A stretch of DNA of 64,000 bases from Alphaproteobacteria bacterium (GTDB taxonomy: Bacteria; Pseudomonadota; Alphaproteobacteria; Micavibrionales; Micavibrionaceae), in contig JAJFGU010000004.1 of NCBI GenBank assembly GCA_021775955.1, positions 186,001 to 250,000 on the forward strand, read 5' to 3'. Below are positions 47,071 through 57,085 of this stretch, piece by piece (position 1 is the stretch's first letter; the number at the start of each line of letters is the position of its first letter). The position numbers and the translations under genes are program-made. Under the pieces are notes generated by a model. It did no database searches. It saw nothing but the letters and a program-made list of their open reading frames with translations, and was not told the DNA's origin.

Positions 47071-48111
47071 ATGAACGCACAACCATTTTTTATTATACTC
47101 TCAGCCCTCATTCTCTTTGGAATGATGCAAAGCCCCTGCGCACATGCTGGTAGCGTCGAGGTTAATCTTGATGCTCTGGATAATGGCGCGCAGGAATACG
47201 ACCCGCCGCGGATGTTTGATCCCAAGAATGCACCGCTTACCGGGCATGGAAGCAGCAAGGGACAGGTCGAGGTCTTTCCTTTGGATATTCGAACCAACAC
47301 CAATACAGTCAACCCCGGCGTTCAACATCATCAATCTGTAATCATTGAACCTGTAAAGCCCGCGCAACCTCCAAAACCGGCAAGACAGGAAAAGGTGGAA
47401 GTGCTCCTGCCGCCGCTTGAAAGTGCGGAAGAAAAATTTTTCCGCGAGCTTTACGAGCCGCCGCCTGCGCCGAAGGCTCCTATCCCGAAACACAAACCGG
47501 GCCTTAAAATGCAGGCTGTACTGGATAAGCTTGCGACTGCCGAACCTGCGGCAAAACAAGCTGGTTTTACACCGCCCATCCCCAAAAGACGCCCGGCCAA
47601 ATTTCATGCCTCGAAAAAGTTCATAAAAGAAGCAATCGCCGCCCGGCAGGATGCCATTGCCCCGGGAAAACTCGCAGAGCCGACCGCGCAGGAGGTTTTC
47701 GAGAGTATAGAGGAGCAAAAACCTGTTATTGAACCTTCCGTCCCACAGTCAGAGCCGGCGCAATCCGTCAGCGTGGGAAGCAAGGGAGATATCATTTCGC
47801 TCATCTTTCAGCCCGGCTCTGCCGATATTGACGGAATTGCCAAAGAGATGTTCGACCAACAGGCCATCAAAAAGCTACGCAAAGACCCTGATCTGCGGGT
47901 CCAGCTCCAATCCTACGCTTTGCCAACCGGTGACGGCCAGAGCAGCGCCCGCCGCCTGTCTTTATCACGCGCCATTGCCATCCGTGCCTATCTGATTGAA
48001 AAGAACATAGACCCCAAACGCATAGATATCCGCGCTCTGGGTAACCAGACCGATATCCAGCCCCCCGACCGCGTCGACCTGATTTTTATCAAAAAGAACG
48101 AAATGCTTTAA
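47071..48111 (+). CDS. OmpA-family C-terminal domain envelope protein
   Basis: 346 aa with an N-terminal signal peptide (cleavage near AHAGS). A long Pro/Lys/Glu-rich linker holds repeated PIPKxKP-like elements (PIPKHKPG, PIPKRRPA). The C-terminal OmpA-like domain (about 238-346) has SARRLSLSRAIAIRAYLIEK and KRIDIRALG, the peptidoglycan-binding fold. It probably spans the periplasm and binds peptidoglycan. Not a usual neighbour of suhB. Confidence 0.8.
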   Translation: MNAQPFFIILSALILFGMMQSPCAHAGSVEVNLDALDNGAQEYDPPRMFDPKNAPLTGHGSSKGQVEVFPLDIRTNTNTVNPGVQHHQSVIIEPVKPAQPPKPARQEKVEVLLPPLESAEEKFFRELYEPPPAPKAPIPKHKPGLKMQAVLDKLATAEPAAKQAGFTPPIPKRRPAKFHASKKFIKEAIAARQDAIAPGKLAEPTAQEVFESIEEQKPVIEPSVPQSEPAQSVSVGSKGDIISLIFQPGSADIDGIAKEMFDQQAIKKLRKDPDLRVQLQSYALPTGDGQSSARRLSLSRAIAIRAYLIEKNIDPKRIDIRALGNQTDIQPPDRVDLIFIKKNEML

Positions 48112-48206
48112 TCGACAGAAAAATGTACCCCACCACACTTAAAAAGTGGCATTTTCGTGCGATTTTCTATACATAAGTTTTCTGTAACTGCATTTAGGAA
48201 GCACTG

Positions 48207-48929
48207 ATGTCAAACCGTTTAAAAATTATGGTTGCTGTTTTTGTTGTAACAACTGCCGCTATTGCCTTGTTTTTCATGACAAATTCCTCACAGCCAGTGG
48301 CCCAGCAAACCGCCGCATCGGAAACCCCTGCCCAGATAGTTTCTGACATGGCCGAAAAGGCGGAACTCGACTCAGGCACGATTGACGCCACGATTGATGT
48401 AGAAACCGCCCTGTCGGAGCGTGGTCTGGGCGATCCCAAGGCCCCCGTTACCATTCGTGAATTTGCGTCGCTTACCTGCGGTCATTGCGCTGATTTTCAT
48501 AAAGAGACATTTAAAGACCTCAAGGAGCAATATATCGACACCGGCAAGGTTTATTTCATTTTCACCGATTTTCCACTGAACAAGCCCGCTCTCGATGCTT
48601 CGATGGCGGCGCGCTGCCTGCCGGAAGGACGTTATTTCAATTTCATCAAGCTGCTATTTCAAAGCCAGGAAAACTGGGCTTTCTCCCCGGATTATCTGAA
48701 GAGTTTAAAACAAACCGCCCAGCTTGCAGGGCTTAGCGCCGATAAATTCGATGCCTGCCTGGCCAGCCAGCCACTTCAGGACGGCCTGCTTGAGCGCATG
48801 AAACAGGCCCAGGAAAAACACGAGATTAAATCAACGCCCAGCTTTGTGATTGATAATGAAACCACCATAAGCGGCGTTCAATCAGTTAAGGAATTTGCCA
48901 AGATTATTGACCCAAAAATCACCCCGTAA
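48207..48929 (+). CDS. DsbA-family thioredoxin-fold protein
   Basis: 240 aa with an N-terminal membrane anchor/signal. Active site C91-G-H-C94, DsbA-like helical insert (YFNFIKLLFQSQ) and the cis-Pro loop STPSFVI are visible. It is a periplasmic disulfide oxidoreductase, the DsbA-like gene that often precedes smc in alphaproteobacteria. The 95-nt upstream gap contains a small CACTT/AAGTG hairpin but no clear promoter. Confidence 0.9.
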   Translation: MSNRLKIMVAVFVVTTAAIALFFMTNSSQPVAQQTAASETPAQIVSDMAEKAELDSGTIDATIDVETALSERGLGDPKAPVTIREFASLTCGHCADFHKETFKDLKEQYIDTGKVYFIFTDFPLNKPALDASMAARCLPEGRYFNFIKLLFQSQENWAFSPDYLKSLKQTAQLAGLSADKFDACLASQPLQDGLLERMKQAQEKHEIKSTPSFVIDNETTISGVQSVKEFAKIIDPKITP

Positions 48930-48959
48930 AACACTGAGTAAAACTATTGAAATTGTCCC

Positions 48960-51900
48960 ATGATCCAATTTAAAAGCCTTCGCCTTAATGGCTTCAAATC
49001 CTTCGTAGAGCGCACAGAGCTGGATATCAACCAGGGCTTAAGCGGTGTTGTTGGGCCCAATGGTTGTGGCAAGTCCAATCTTGTCGAAGCTCTGCGCTGG
49101 GTGATGGGCGAAAGCTCGGCCAAACGCATGCGCGGCGGCGGCATGGAAGATGTCATCTTTGCCGGCACCGATAAGCGCACCGCGCGCAATATCGCCGAAG
49201 TCTCCCTGCTGCTTGATAACAGCGCCCGCACGGCTCCGGCTGCTTATAATGGTAGCGATGAGATCGAGGTCATCCGCCGTATCGAACGCGACCACGGCTC
49301 CGCTTACAAAATCAACGGCAAGAACGCCCGTGCCCGCGATGTCCAGATGCTGTTTGCCGATACGGTCACCGGCGCCTCTTCCCCGGCTTTGGTGTCCCAG
49401 GGGCGCGTGACCAAGATCATTGAATCTAAACCGCTTGAGCGCCGCCTTATTCTGGAAGAATCCGCCGGTATTTCCGGCCTGTTCGCCCGCCGCCACGAAG
49501 CTGAACTACGCCTGCGGGCCGCTGATGCCAATCTTTTGCGGATGGAAGACATCGTTAATTCTATGGAAGACCGCCTTTCTGCCCTCAAGCGTCAGGCGCG
49601 TCAGGCCAACCGCTACCGCAACATCAACGCCCAAATCAGGCAACTTGAACTGCTGGTCGCTCATTTAGAGTGGCAACAACTGCATGAGCGCCAGGAAAAG
49701 ACACAAGAGCGCTTTGATAAAAGCGAAAGCGTTGTTGCCGAAAAGCTGACCACTGTGACTCAGTTGACCAAAACCCAGACGACTCAGGCCGCAGAATTGG
49801 CACCTTTACGCCAGAAGGAAGCCGAGCTTTCCGCCAGCCTGCAGACCCAGAAAATTGACCTGCAGCGCCTGGAAGATGAAAGCAGCCGCCTCGAGCAGCT
49901 TTTACACGAAGCCAAAGAGCAAATCGAACAGACCAAAGCCGATCATAGCCACGAAGCCCAGGTGCTAAAGGAAAGCTCAGAGCGCGCGGAATGGCTAAAA
50001 CAGGAGCAGGAAAAGATCATTTCTGAACAGGAGCAGGAAGGCGGCAAGCTCGAAGAAAAAGACAAAGCCAAATCCGAGCTAGAAAAGAAAGTTCTCTCGC
50101 TGGAGGAAAAATACACCGCTTTGATGGAAAGCGCGGCGGAATCCCGCGCTCGCAAAGAATCCCTTAAGCAGCAAATCCTTGAAAATCAGGAAAGGCTGGA
50201 AATCCTGACCACCCGCCGTGACAAGGCGCAAAAGGAGCTGGAAGTTGTTCTGGCCAAAGTCGGACAGGAAAAGTATATCAGTGAATTACAAAGCAAAATC
50301 AGTGGACTAGAGAATAACTCTAAGAAATTAGATAAAGATATCTCCAAAACCCATGAAGCCATTATCAGCGGCCAAAAGAAGGTTGATGATGAACGTACGG
50401 CCCTCAAAGCCGTCGAAAACAAGCAATCTGAATTCAGCGCGGAAATTTCCATGCTCGAATCCTTCTTTAAGCAGGAAGAGCAGGAAACCTACTCCCCCGT
50501 TCTCGATCAGGTCGCAGTGGACACCGGCTTTGAAAAGGCCCTATCGCGCGCTTTAGGCGATTCCCTGCTGGCCTCGCTGGAGGAAACCGCGCCGAGCATC
50601 TGGATCAAACGCAATATCAAAGACCTGCCGGATCTACCCAAGAACACAACGCCGCTTTTGCCCCATATTAAAGCCCCCGAGGCCCTGCATCTGGCCCTTA
50701 GCCAGATTGGCTTTGTCGAGCTTGATGGCGATGGCGACCGGCTGGTGCAGGAGCTTGCGCCCGGCCAGTCACTGGTTTCGGCCAAAGGCACCTATTGGCG
50801 CTGGGATGGCTATTGCGTGAAGTCATCGGCTACAGATCGCCACGCCACGCATTTAGAACAGAAAAACCGCCTCGCCGAGCTTGAGAAAAAGCGCCCCGAC
50901 ATCGCCGGGCGCGTCAAAAAAGCACAGGAATCACTGGAAACAGCCATAAGCAACCATGAACAAAGCCAGAAGCAAAAAGAAACGGCACAATCCGAGCTAA
51001 GAGCCGCCCATGAGGAGCTTGCAAAATTGCGCGAAAGCGCCAGTAAAGCCCGCGAGGAGCAAGCCAGGCACGATAGCGAAACCACGCGTCTTAAGGATAT
51101 TGTCACGGCGGCTGAGGAAGATATTGGCGCTCTCAACAAGGCGGTTGAAAAAGAAACCCTGCTGATGGGTGTTTATGAAGAAACCGCCGATGAGGAGCAA
51201 AACGAAAATGCCGAGGAAGTGCGTGAAGCGCTGCTCGAATCGCGTGAGGCCTATCAAACCGCCGTGCGCGCTTTTGATCGCTACCAACAAGAGCAAAACA
51301 GCCGCAAGGCCCGCCTCCACGCCATCACCGATGAGCGTAACAACCTGAAGAACCGCGCCATCCGCGCCGGTGAGCGGATCAAAGACCTTGAGAGCCGTGC
51401 AGACGGTCTTAAAACCCGGCTTGAAGAATTAAAACGCCAGCCCAAGGATTTCAAAAACGACAAGGAAAAACTGCTGAGCAATATATCCGAACTTGAATCT
51501 GCCCGTCAGGATGGGGCCGATAAACTGGCCACGCGGGAAAATGAAGTCACGGAGACCGGCAAAGCCCTCAAAGAGGCTGAAAGCACCCTGTCCCAGGCCC
51601 GTGAGGACCGCGCCCATGCCGTGGCAACGCTGGATGCGCTCAAGGAACAAATGAACGATATGCAGGTTTCGATTCAGGATCACTTCGGCATGAAAGCCGG
51701 GGAGCTGGAAGAACATATCACCACCAGCACTGAAAATCAGGATGTTGAATCTTTACGCGCCCGTAAGGAAAAAGTATCCCGTGAGCGCGACAATATCGGC
51801 CCGGTTAACCTCCGCGCTGATGACGAAGCACAGGAGCTTGAAAAAGAAGTCGCTGCCCTGCTGCATGAGCGTAATGACCTGACCCAGGCGATTGAAGAGC

Positions 51901-52433
51901 TGCGCGGCGGCATTGCCAAGATCAACAAGGAAGCGCGCGACCGCCTGCTGGCCGCCTTCGACCATGTCAACGCCCACTTCCAGGAACTCTTCGTGCGCCT
52001 GTTTGGCGGTGGTAAGGCGCATCTGGCTTTGATTGATTCACCGGATTCAAAAGACCCGCTTGGCGCCGGGCTTGAAATTTTTGCGCAGCCGCCGGGTAAA
52101 AGCCTGCAATCCTTATCGCTGCTCTCTGGCGGTGAACAGACGCTGGCCTCGATTGCGCTGATATTTGCCATGTTCCTGACCAACCCTTCGCCGATCTGCG
52201 TACTGGATGAGATCGACGCGCCGCTGGATGATGCCAATGTCGACAGGGTCTGTGATCTGCTCGATGATATTGCCGAGCGCGGCGAAACAAAATTCATTAT
52301 CATCACCCACCACCGCCTGACCATGGCACGTATGGACCGCCTCTATGGGGTTACCATGGCCGAAAAGGGAATCTCGCAACTCGTCTCCGTTGACCTGCAG
52401 GAGAGCTTTAATTTCCTCGAAGAAGCGGCTTAG
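48960..52433 (+). CDS. smc: Chromosome segregation protein SMC
   Basis: 1157-aa SMC ATPase. Walker A VVGPNGCGKSN (about 31-40), two long coiled-coil arms rich in Glu/Lys/Gln, a hinge around residues 500-620, signature LSGGEQTLASIALIF and Walker B VLDEIDAPLDDANV at the C terminus. It organises the chromosome with ScpAB. The next gene starts immediately after its stop. Confidence 0.97.
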   Translation: MIQFKSLRLNGFKSFVERTELDINQGLSGVVGPNGCGKSNLVEALRWVMGESSAKRMRGGGMEDVIFAGTDKRTARNIAEVSLLLDNSARTAPAAYNGSDEIEVIRRIERDHGSAYKINGKNARARDVQMLFADTVTGASSPALVSQGRVTKIIESKPLERRLILEESAGISGLFARRHEAELRLRAADANLLRMEDIVNSMEDRLSALKRQARQANRYRNINAQIRQLELLVAHLEWQQLHERQEKTQERFDKSESVVAEKLTTVTQLTKTQTTQAAELAPLRQKEAELSASLQTQKIDLQRLEDESSRLEQLLHEAKEQIEQTKADHSHEAQVLKESSERAEWLKQEQEKIISEQEQEGGKLEEKDKAKSELEKKVLSLEEKYTALMESAAESRARKESLKQQILENQERLEILTTRRDKAQKELEVVLAKVGQEKYISELQSKISGLENNSKKLDKDISKTHEAIISGQKKVDDERTALKAVENKQSEFSAEISMLESFFKQEEQETYSPVLDQVAVDTGFEKALSRALGDSLLASLEETAPSIWIKRNIKDLPDLPKNTTPLLPHIKAPEALHLALSQIGFVELDGDGDRLVQELAPGQSLVSAKGTYWRWDGYCVKSSATDRHATHLEQKNRLAELEKKRPDIAGRVKKAQESLETAISNHEQSQKQKETAQSELRAAHEELAKLRESASKAREEQARHDSETTRLKDIVTAAEEDIGALNKAVEKETLLMGVYEETADEEQNENAEEVREALLESREAYQTAVRAFDRYQQEQNSRKARLHAITDERNNLKNRAIRAGERIKDLESRADGLKTRLEELKRQPKDFKNDKEKLLSNISELESARQDGADKLATRENEVTETGKALKEAESTLSQAREDRAHAVATLDALKEQMNDMQVSIQDHFGMKAGELEEHITTSTENQDVESLRARKEKVSRERDNIGPVNLRADDEAQELEKEVAALLHERNDLTQAIEELRGGIAKINKEARDRLLAAFDHVNAHFQELFVRLFGGGKAHLALIDSPDSKDPLGAGLEIFAQPPGKSLQSLSLLSGGEQTLASIALIFAMFLTNPSPICVLDEIDAPLDDANVDRVCDLLDDIAERGETKFIIITHHRLTMARMDRLYGVTMAEKGISQLVSVDLQESFNFLEEAA

Positions 52434-52697
52434 ATGACCAATGATCTCGACAAGCTCGAAGATAAAATCGACCAGGCCCGTGAAAAGACGGAAGAACCCT
52501 CCGAAAACGATGAATCTAAAAAACGCGGCATGCGCGCCGGATCAGAGTTTTTGGGGGCTGTATGCGGTTTTGCAGTGATGGGCTACGGCATTGACTATTA
52601 TTTCGGGACCAAGCCCTGGGCCATGCTTGCCTTCATTATTCTGGGTTTTGTCGCCGGGGTATATACGGCAAGCAGAACAATGAATAAGGACACATAA
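52434..52697 (+). CDS. atpI: ATP synthase protein I (AtpI/AtpZ)
   Basis: 87 aa: a charged, Glu/Lys-rich N terminus, then two membrane helices (FLGAVCGFAVMGYGIDYYFG and MLAFIILGFVAGVYTA). A typical small accessory of the F0 operon. Begins directly after the smc stop. Confidence 0.88.
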   Translation: MTNDLDKLEDKIDQAREKTEEPSENDESKKRGMRAGSEFLGAVCGFAVMGYGIDYYFGTKPWAMLAFIILGFVAGVYTASRTMNKDT

Positions 52698-52714
52698 TTT
52701 TACTCAGCGAAGCA

Positions 52715-52743
52715 TTGCAAGCGCACTGAAAATAAGTTACAAC
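52715..52743 (+). promoter_or_regulatory. Possible atpB promoter
   Basis: TTGCAA, 17-nt spacer, TACAAC in the 83-nt gap between atpI and atpB; four of six in each box. A GGAGA site lies about 10 nt before the atpB ATG. Confidence 0.4.
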
Positions 52744-52780
52744 CCCTGCAAGTTTTATGTGTATTGGAGAAATCTAGACT

Positions 52781-53527
52781 ATGGCAAACCCAATTCATCA
52801 GTTTGCAATTGAACCAAAAATTCCCTTTGCTCTCGGGAATATTGACCTGTCTTTTACCAATTCGGCCCTCTGGATGGTGATAGGGGCTGTTTTATCTATC
52901 ACCTTTCTATCCATGGCAGCCAAGCAAAAGTCTCTTGTTCCTGGCCGGATGCAAATAGCTGGAGAAATGCTTTACGAAGTCGTCGCCGGGATGGTGCGCA
53001 ACAATATTGGCATAAAAGGCCGTCAATATTTTCCTTTTATATTCACATTGTTCATTTTTATCCTTATGGGTAATGTTCTTGGCCTTATTCCTTATTCTTT
53101 CACTTACACCAGCCATCTTGCCGTTACAGGTATGCTGGCCTTGATTGTCTTTTTTATGGTCTTTTTCTTTGGCATTTTTTACCATGGTCTTAAATTTTTC
53201 AGCCTCTTCGTTCCTTCAGGGGCTCCTTTATGGCTTATGCCTTTTATTATTCCGTTGGAATTAATCTCCTTTTTTGTAAGGCCTCTCACACTTTCAATCC
53301 GCTTATTTGCCAATATGATGGCGGGCCATATTATTTTAAAGGTTGTCGCCGGTTTTGCGGTTGCCGCAGCGAGTATCGGCGCCGGTGGCGCCTTGCTTGG
53401 GATTTTTCCGGTAGTGATTAATATTGCACTTCTGGTTTTTGAGTGTCTGGTTGCTGTGGTGCAAGCGTATGTTTTTGCAATTTTATCCTGTGTTTACCTT
53501 AAAGATACTGTTGATCTTCATCACTAA
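52781..53527 (+). CDS. atpB: ATP synthase F0 subunit a
   Basis: 248-aa membrane subunit that forms the proton half-channels. The essential Arg lies in LTLSIRLFANMMAGH, and the last helix ends AYVFAILSCVYLKD. About five to six helices. F1 genes are not here, as usual for alphaproteobacteria. Confidence 0.96.
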   Translation: MANPIHQFAIEPKIPFALGNIDLSFTNSALWMVIGAVLSITFLSMAAKQKSLVPGRMQIAGEMLYEVVAGMVRNNIGIKGRQYFPFIFTLFIFILMGNVLGLIPYSFTYTSHLAVTGMLALIVFFMVFFFGIFYHGLKFFSLFVPSGAPLWLMPFIIPLELISFFVRPLTLSIRLFANMMAGHIILKVVAGFAVAAASIGAGGALLGIFPVVINIALLVFECLVAVVQAYVFAILSCVYLKDTVDLHH

Positions 53528-53601
53528 ATCTGTAATATCGCAGCCAACAACGCATAAGAATGTTTTTATATCTGTTAACAAAGTAAAAGGAATATATTGA
53601 G

Positions 53602-53826
53602 ATGGAACCTGAAGTCGCTAAACTCATCGCCGGTGGCCTTGTTGCCCTTCCCGCACTTGGCTCTGCCATTGGTCTTGGTATTTATTTCGGTGCTTACAAT
53701 GATGGCTTAGCCCGTAATCCTGGAGCCAAGAAACACCTTGATGAAAAATTTTGGTTGATACTGGCTTTTATTGAAGCTCTTGGAATTATTCCAATCGGCA
53801 TCGCCGCGGCTATCTTGTTTGGATAA
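53602..53826 (+). CDS. atpE: ATP synthase F0 subunit c
   Basis: 74 aa, two-helix hairpin with the ARNP loop (A37-P40). The proton-binding residue is E58 (FIEALG); without the Ser/Thr after it, H+ rather than Na+ coupling is likely. Unusual: a proline in each helix (P17 in VALPALG and P64 in GIIPIG). AAAAGGA lies about 10 nt before the ATG. Confidence 0.95.
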   Translation: MEPEVAKLIAGGLVALPALGSAIGLGIYFGAYNDGLARNPGAKKHLDEKFWLILAFIEALGIIPIGIAAAILFG

Positions 53827-53833
53827 AAGACCA

Positions 53834-54478
53834 ATGAGAGAGTTGAGTGCGGATATACCGAAGAAAATATTTCATTCATTATTCTGTGTAGCGCTTGTTT
53901 TTATTACAAGTGCTACTCTGGCATTGGCTGGTGACCAGACAGCAGAGACGGCAGCGCATCATGGAGACACTGATGGCCTGCCCCAGCTCGATTTTTCTTC
54001 ATATCCCAGCCAAATTTTCTGGCTTATTGTCACTTTTACGGTGCTTTATACCTTCTTTGCCCGCAAAACCCTGCCGGAGATTTCCGGCGTTCTTGAAAGC
54101 CGTAGAGATCACATCCAAAATGATCTCGATACGGCAGAAAAACTGAGAGAAGAGGCAGAAGATGCGCACCGCGCCTATGACGAGGCCCTCGAAAAAGCGC
54201 GCTCGGAAGCTTCTAATATGTTCATAGAGTCCGACAATAAAATCAAAGAAGAAACCACTAAAAAGCTTCAGGTCTTTTACGAGCGCTCTTCCGTAGAAAT
54301 AAAAGCTGCCGAAGAAAAAATTGAAAATGCCAAAAGCGAGGCCTTCGAGGAAATGAGCACTATTGCCGCTGAAATCGCTTCGCAAGCCGCTGAAAAAATT
54401 ATAGGCATTTCGACCGATATAAATCAGGCCAAAACCGTGATTAAATCTCTTCACAAGAACAACAAGAAAGCAGCATGA
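53834..54478 (+). CDS. atpF': ATP synthase F0 subunit b'
   Basis: 214 aa with a signal-peptide-like N-terminal helix, a second helix (QIFWLIVTFTVLYTFFARKT) and a long coiled coil. ATG at 53834 follows atpE by 7 nt; the longer frame from 53771 overlaps atpE. The stop overlaps atpF. Having b' and b together is typical of alphaproteobacteria and phototrophs. Confidence 0.93.
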   Translation: MRELSADIPKKIFHSLFCVALVFITSATLALAGDQTAETAAHHGDTDGLPQLDFSSYPSQIFWLIVTFTVLYTFFARKTLPEISGVLESRRDHIQNDLDTAEKLREEAEDAHRAYDEALEKARSEASNMFIESDNKIKEETTKKLQVFYERSSVEIKAAEEKIENAKSEAFEEMSTIAAEIASQAAEKIIGISTDINQAKTVIKSLHKNNKKAA

Positions 54479-54966
54479 TGGAACTCCTGGCGGACGAACA
54501 TACATGGCTTGTTATTTCTTTTCTTGCCTTTCTGGGGATTGCCTGGCGCCTTGGTAAGGACAAAATTCTGGCCCTTCTCGATGACAAAATTGAAGAAATT
54601 CGAAAGGAAATAGAAACCGCTGAATCTCTACGAATTGAAGCACAGGAGATGCTCGCCCAGTATCAACGCAAACACCGCGATGCCATTACGGAATCTAAAA
54701 AAATCATCGCAGACGCCAAAAAACAGGCAGAGGCCATACACAAACAAGCCGGGAAAGACCTTGAAGAAACCCTTGAGCGCCGCGAACTGCAATTAAAGGA
54801 TCGCATCAAGCGTATGGAGCAATCCGCTGTGCAGGAAATTCAAAATTACGCGGCTGACCTGGCGATGAATGCGGCCACCGAGATTATCACGGACAAACTG
54901 GATAAAAAAACCGGCGAAAAACTGGTTGACCAATCGATCAAGAATTTATCAAAACAAATTCATTAG
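54475..54966 (+). CDS. atpF: ATP synthase F0 subunit b
   Basis: 163 aa: one N-terminal membrane helix (WLVISFLAFLGIAWRLG) and a charged coiled-coil stalk. Starts at ATGATGG overlapping the b' stop; either ATG may be used. proA follows after 21 nt. Confidence 0.94.
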   Translation: MMELLADEHTWLVISFLAFLGIAWRLGKDKILALLDDKIEEIRKEIETAESLRIEAQEMLAQYQRKHRDAITESKKIIADAKKQAEAIHKQAGKDLEETLERRELQLKDRIKRMEQSAVQEIQNYAADLAMNAATEIITDKLDKKTGEKLVDQSIKNLSKQIH

Positions 54967-54987
54967 AGTTAACAATGGGAGTTTCCC

Positions 54988-56265
54988 ATGTCTGAAGCAT
55001 TGGCTTCTTTATCACCGGAACAAATCGTCAAACAGCTTGGCCAGGAGGCCAAATCAGCCAGCCGAGTCTTAAGTCAGACCTCCGCCAAAGAAATCAATGA
55101 CCTGCTAGGATCGCTGGCACAAAACATTACCGATAACGCCGCCCCAATTATCGAAGCCAATAAAAAAGATATGGCTTCCGCGCAGCAACGAAAATTATCC
55201 GACGCGCTCATCGATCGTCTTATGCTGAACGAAGAACGCGTTGCGGGTATGGCGTCTGGCGTTGAAACTGTGCGCGATCTGGACGATCCGGTTGGTAAAA
55301 AGCTTTGGGAATCCACGCGGCCAAACGGCCTGCATATCGAGCGCGTCTCCGTTCCTATCGGCGTCTTAGGCATGATTTATGAATCGCGGCCCAATGTCAC
55401 CATTGATGCTTCAGCATTGTGTTTAAAATCCCGTAACACCGTTATCCTGCGCGGCGGCTCGGAAAGCCTGCACAGTTCACTGGCGTTGCATAAAATTATT
55501 CAGGCGACATTAAAAGACCACGGCCTGCCCGAAGGTTGCGTCTGCATGATCCCGACGGCTGATCGCGAAGCCGTTGGCGCTATGCTCGGCGCACATGAAT
55601 ATATTGATGTCATGATCCCGCGCGGCGGGCGCGGCCTGATCGAGCGCGTGATGAACGAAGCACGCATGCCGGTCTTCGGTCATCTTGAGGGGCTGTGCCA
55701 TGTCTATGTTCATCAAAGCGCCAAACCGGAAATCGCTCGCCAGGTGACATTAAACGCCAAAATGCGCCGCACCGGCATTTGCGGCGCGATGGAAACGCTC
55801 CTGCTCGACAAAGACCTCGATCAAAACATCGCCAAATCAGTATTAGCCGATCTTCTTGATGCCGGCTGCGAGATTGTTGGCGATAAAATGGCGCAGCAAC
55901 TCGACAAACGTATCGGCGAAGCGCGGTCCGAAGACTGGCACACCGAATATCTCGATGCCAAATTAAGCTGCGCAATCGTCAGCAATGTCGAGGAAGCGGT
56001 CAAACACATCAACAGCTACGGCTCTCATCATACCGACAGCATCCTGGCCGAAGATAAAGAAGCCGCCGATACCTTCGTTAAAAATGTCGATAGCGGTATT
56101 GTCATGCATAACACCTCGACCCAGTTCGCCGATGGCGGCGAATTTGGTATGGGCGCAGAAATCGGTATTGCTACGGGCAAAATGCACGCGCGTGGCCCTG
56201 TTGGGCTGGAACAGCTTTGCACCTATAAATATATCGTTCATGGTGCAGGCCAAACCCGCCCGTAA
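54988..56265 (+). CDS. proA: Gamma-glutamyl phosphate reductase
   Basis: Second proline-pathway enzyme, 425 aa. Catalytic C265 is in RTGICGAMETLLLD; NADPH-site region IYESRPNVTIDA and the FGMGAEIGI end are conserved. A GCAATC/GATTGC hairpin (56267-56282) follows the stop. It is separated from proB (34674) by about 19 kb. Confidence 0.96.
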   Translation: MSEALASLSPEQIVKQLGQEAKSASRVLSQTSAKEINDLLGSLAQNITDNAAPIIEANKKDMASAQQRKLSDALIDRLMLNEERVAGMASGVETVRDLDDPVGKKLWESTRPNGLHIERVSVPIGVLGMIYESRPNVTIDASALCLKSRNTVILRGGSESLHSSLALHKIIQATLKDHGLPEGCVCMIPTADREAVGAMLGAHEYIDVMIPRGGRGLIERVMNEARMPVFGHLEGLCHVYVHQSAKPEIARQVTLNAKMRRTGICGAMETLLLDKDLDQNIAKSVLADLLDAGCEIVGDKMAQQLDKRIGEARSEDWHTEYLDAKLSCAIVSNVEEAVKHINSYGSHHTDSILAEDKEAADTFVKNVDSGIVMHNTSTQFADGGEFGMGAEIGIATGKMHARGPVGLEQLCTYKYIVHGAGQTRP

Positions 56266-56284
56266 GGCAATCTTTAGATTGCTG

Positions 56285-56311
56285 TTGACATATTGCGAGA
56301 TAGCGGCTAAT
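56285..56311 (+). promoter_or_regulatory. Possible promoter for the orphan at 56352
   Basis: Exact TTGACA (56285-56290); GCTAAT follows with a 15-nt spacer (56306-56311). The -10 choice is uncertain. Confidence 0.35.
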
Positions 56312-56351
56312 TATGCTAACGAAATCAATATAACAAAATAAAGAGTAACCA

Positions 56352-57068
56352 ATGATGCGTGACCCTTACATATTTACCAAAGAGCAAATCGCCGGATTGC
56401 TTGGAATAGACCCAGCCATTTTCGAAAAATTACTATCCAGCAATGGCTACAGAGAACTTGCCGTTGTAGAAGAGCCCAACGATAACTCAACTTTATTAAA
56501 AATGTTCCGGGAGAAAACTCAGGAAGAAAAGGGGGTTATTGTTGCTAGCCTTTCTTCTAATTTTTCAGGGATAGGTCACAATACGTTTTCATTGCAAATA
56601 TGCTGCGTGTACCAAAAGGAGGCTACACAGACACATGATGAGCAGCCTTCAGGCATTTTTCCAATAATGAAAGTAAGATTCCGGCAATACCCCGAAGACC
56701 CATCACGCCTAATGCTAGACAGCCTTCAAGACCAGAAAATTTATCACAAGGAACTGCCAATAACCGATGAAGGAATAGAGAGACTAGCAAGCGATTTTGC
56801 CCATAAAAGAGAAGCAACGCCTGATAATAAATTCTTGCCTATTAGTATGGAAGAAATAGAGCAACATAATTTAATGCATCATATCTTAACGTACAATACG
56901 GCCCCCGAGGCTCAGCAGGCTTTCGTTACTAACTGTTGTCAAATGATACAAACCCTTAAAGAAGCTACCACGATTTATTTTTTAAAAAACTTTGTGAATG
57001 GATGCGCCTCTCCTATAGGAACTAGCAATGCTATTCTAAATACTGCTGAAGCAACACCAGCCTTATGA
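56352..57068 (+). CDS. Hypothetical protein, 238 aa
   Basis: Unrecognised and AT-rich compared with proA and nadD. No signal peptide. The N terminus (IFTKEQIAGLLGIDPAIFEK) resembles a small helical domain. Several cysteines (QICCVYQ, NCCQMI, NGCASP) could bind metal, but no zinc spacing is evident. Inserted between proA and nadD, usually close neighbours. Confidence 0.55.
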   Translation: MMRDPYIFTKEQIAGLLGIDPAIFEKLLSSNGYRELAVVEEPNDNSTLLKMFREKTQEEKGVIVASLSSNFSGIGHNTFSLQICCVYQKEATQTHDEQPSGIFPIMKVRFRQYPEDPSRLMLDSLQDQKIYHKELPITDEGIERLASDFAHKREATPDNKFLPISMEEIEQHNLMHHILTYNTAPEAQQAFVTNCCQMIQTLKEATTIYFLKNFVNGCASPIGTSNAILNTAEATPAL

Positions 57069-57085
57069 TTGAATAAGCAGACTTA

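Noticed and set aside
51737-52324. Long minus-strand frame opposite the end of smc (195 aa)
   Set aside because: Ser/Arg-rich composition from reading a conserved coding strand backwards; no ribosome-binding site and no recognisable domain.
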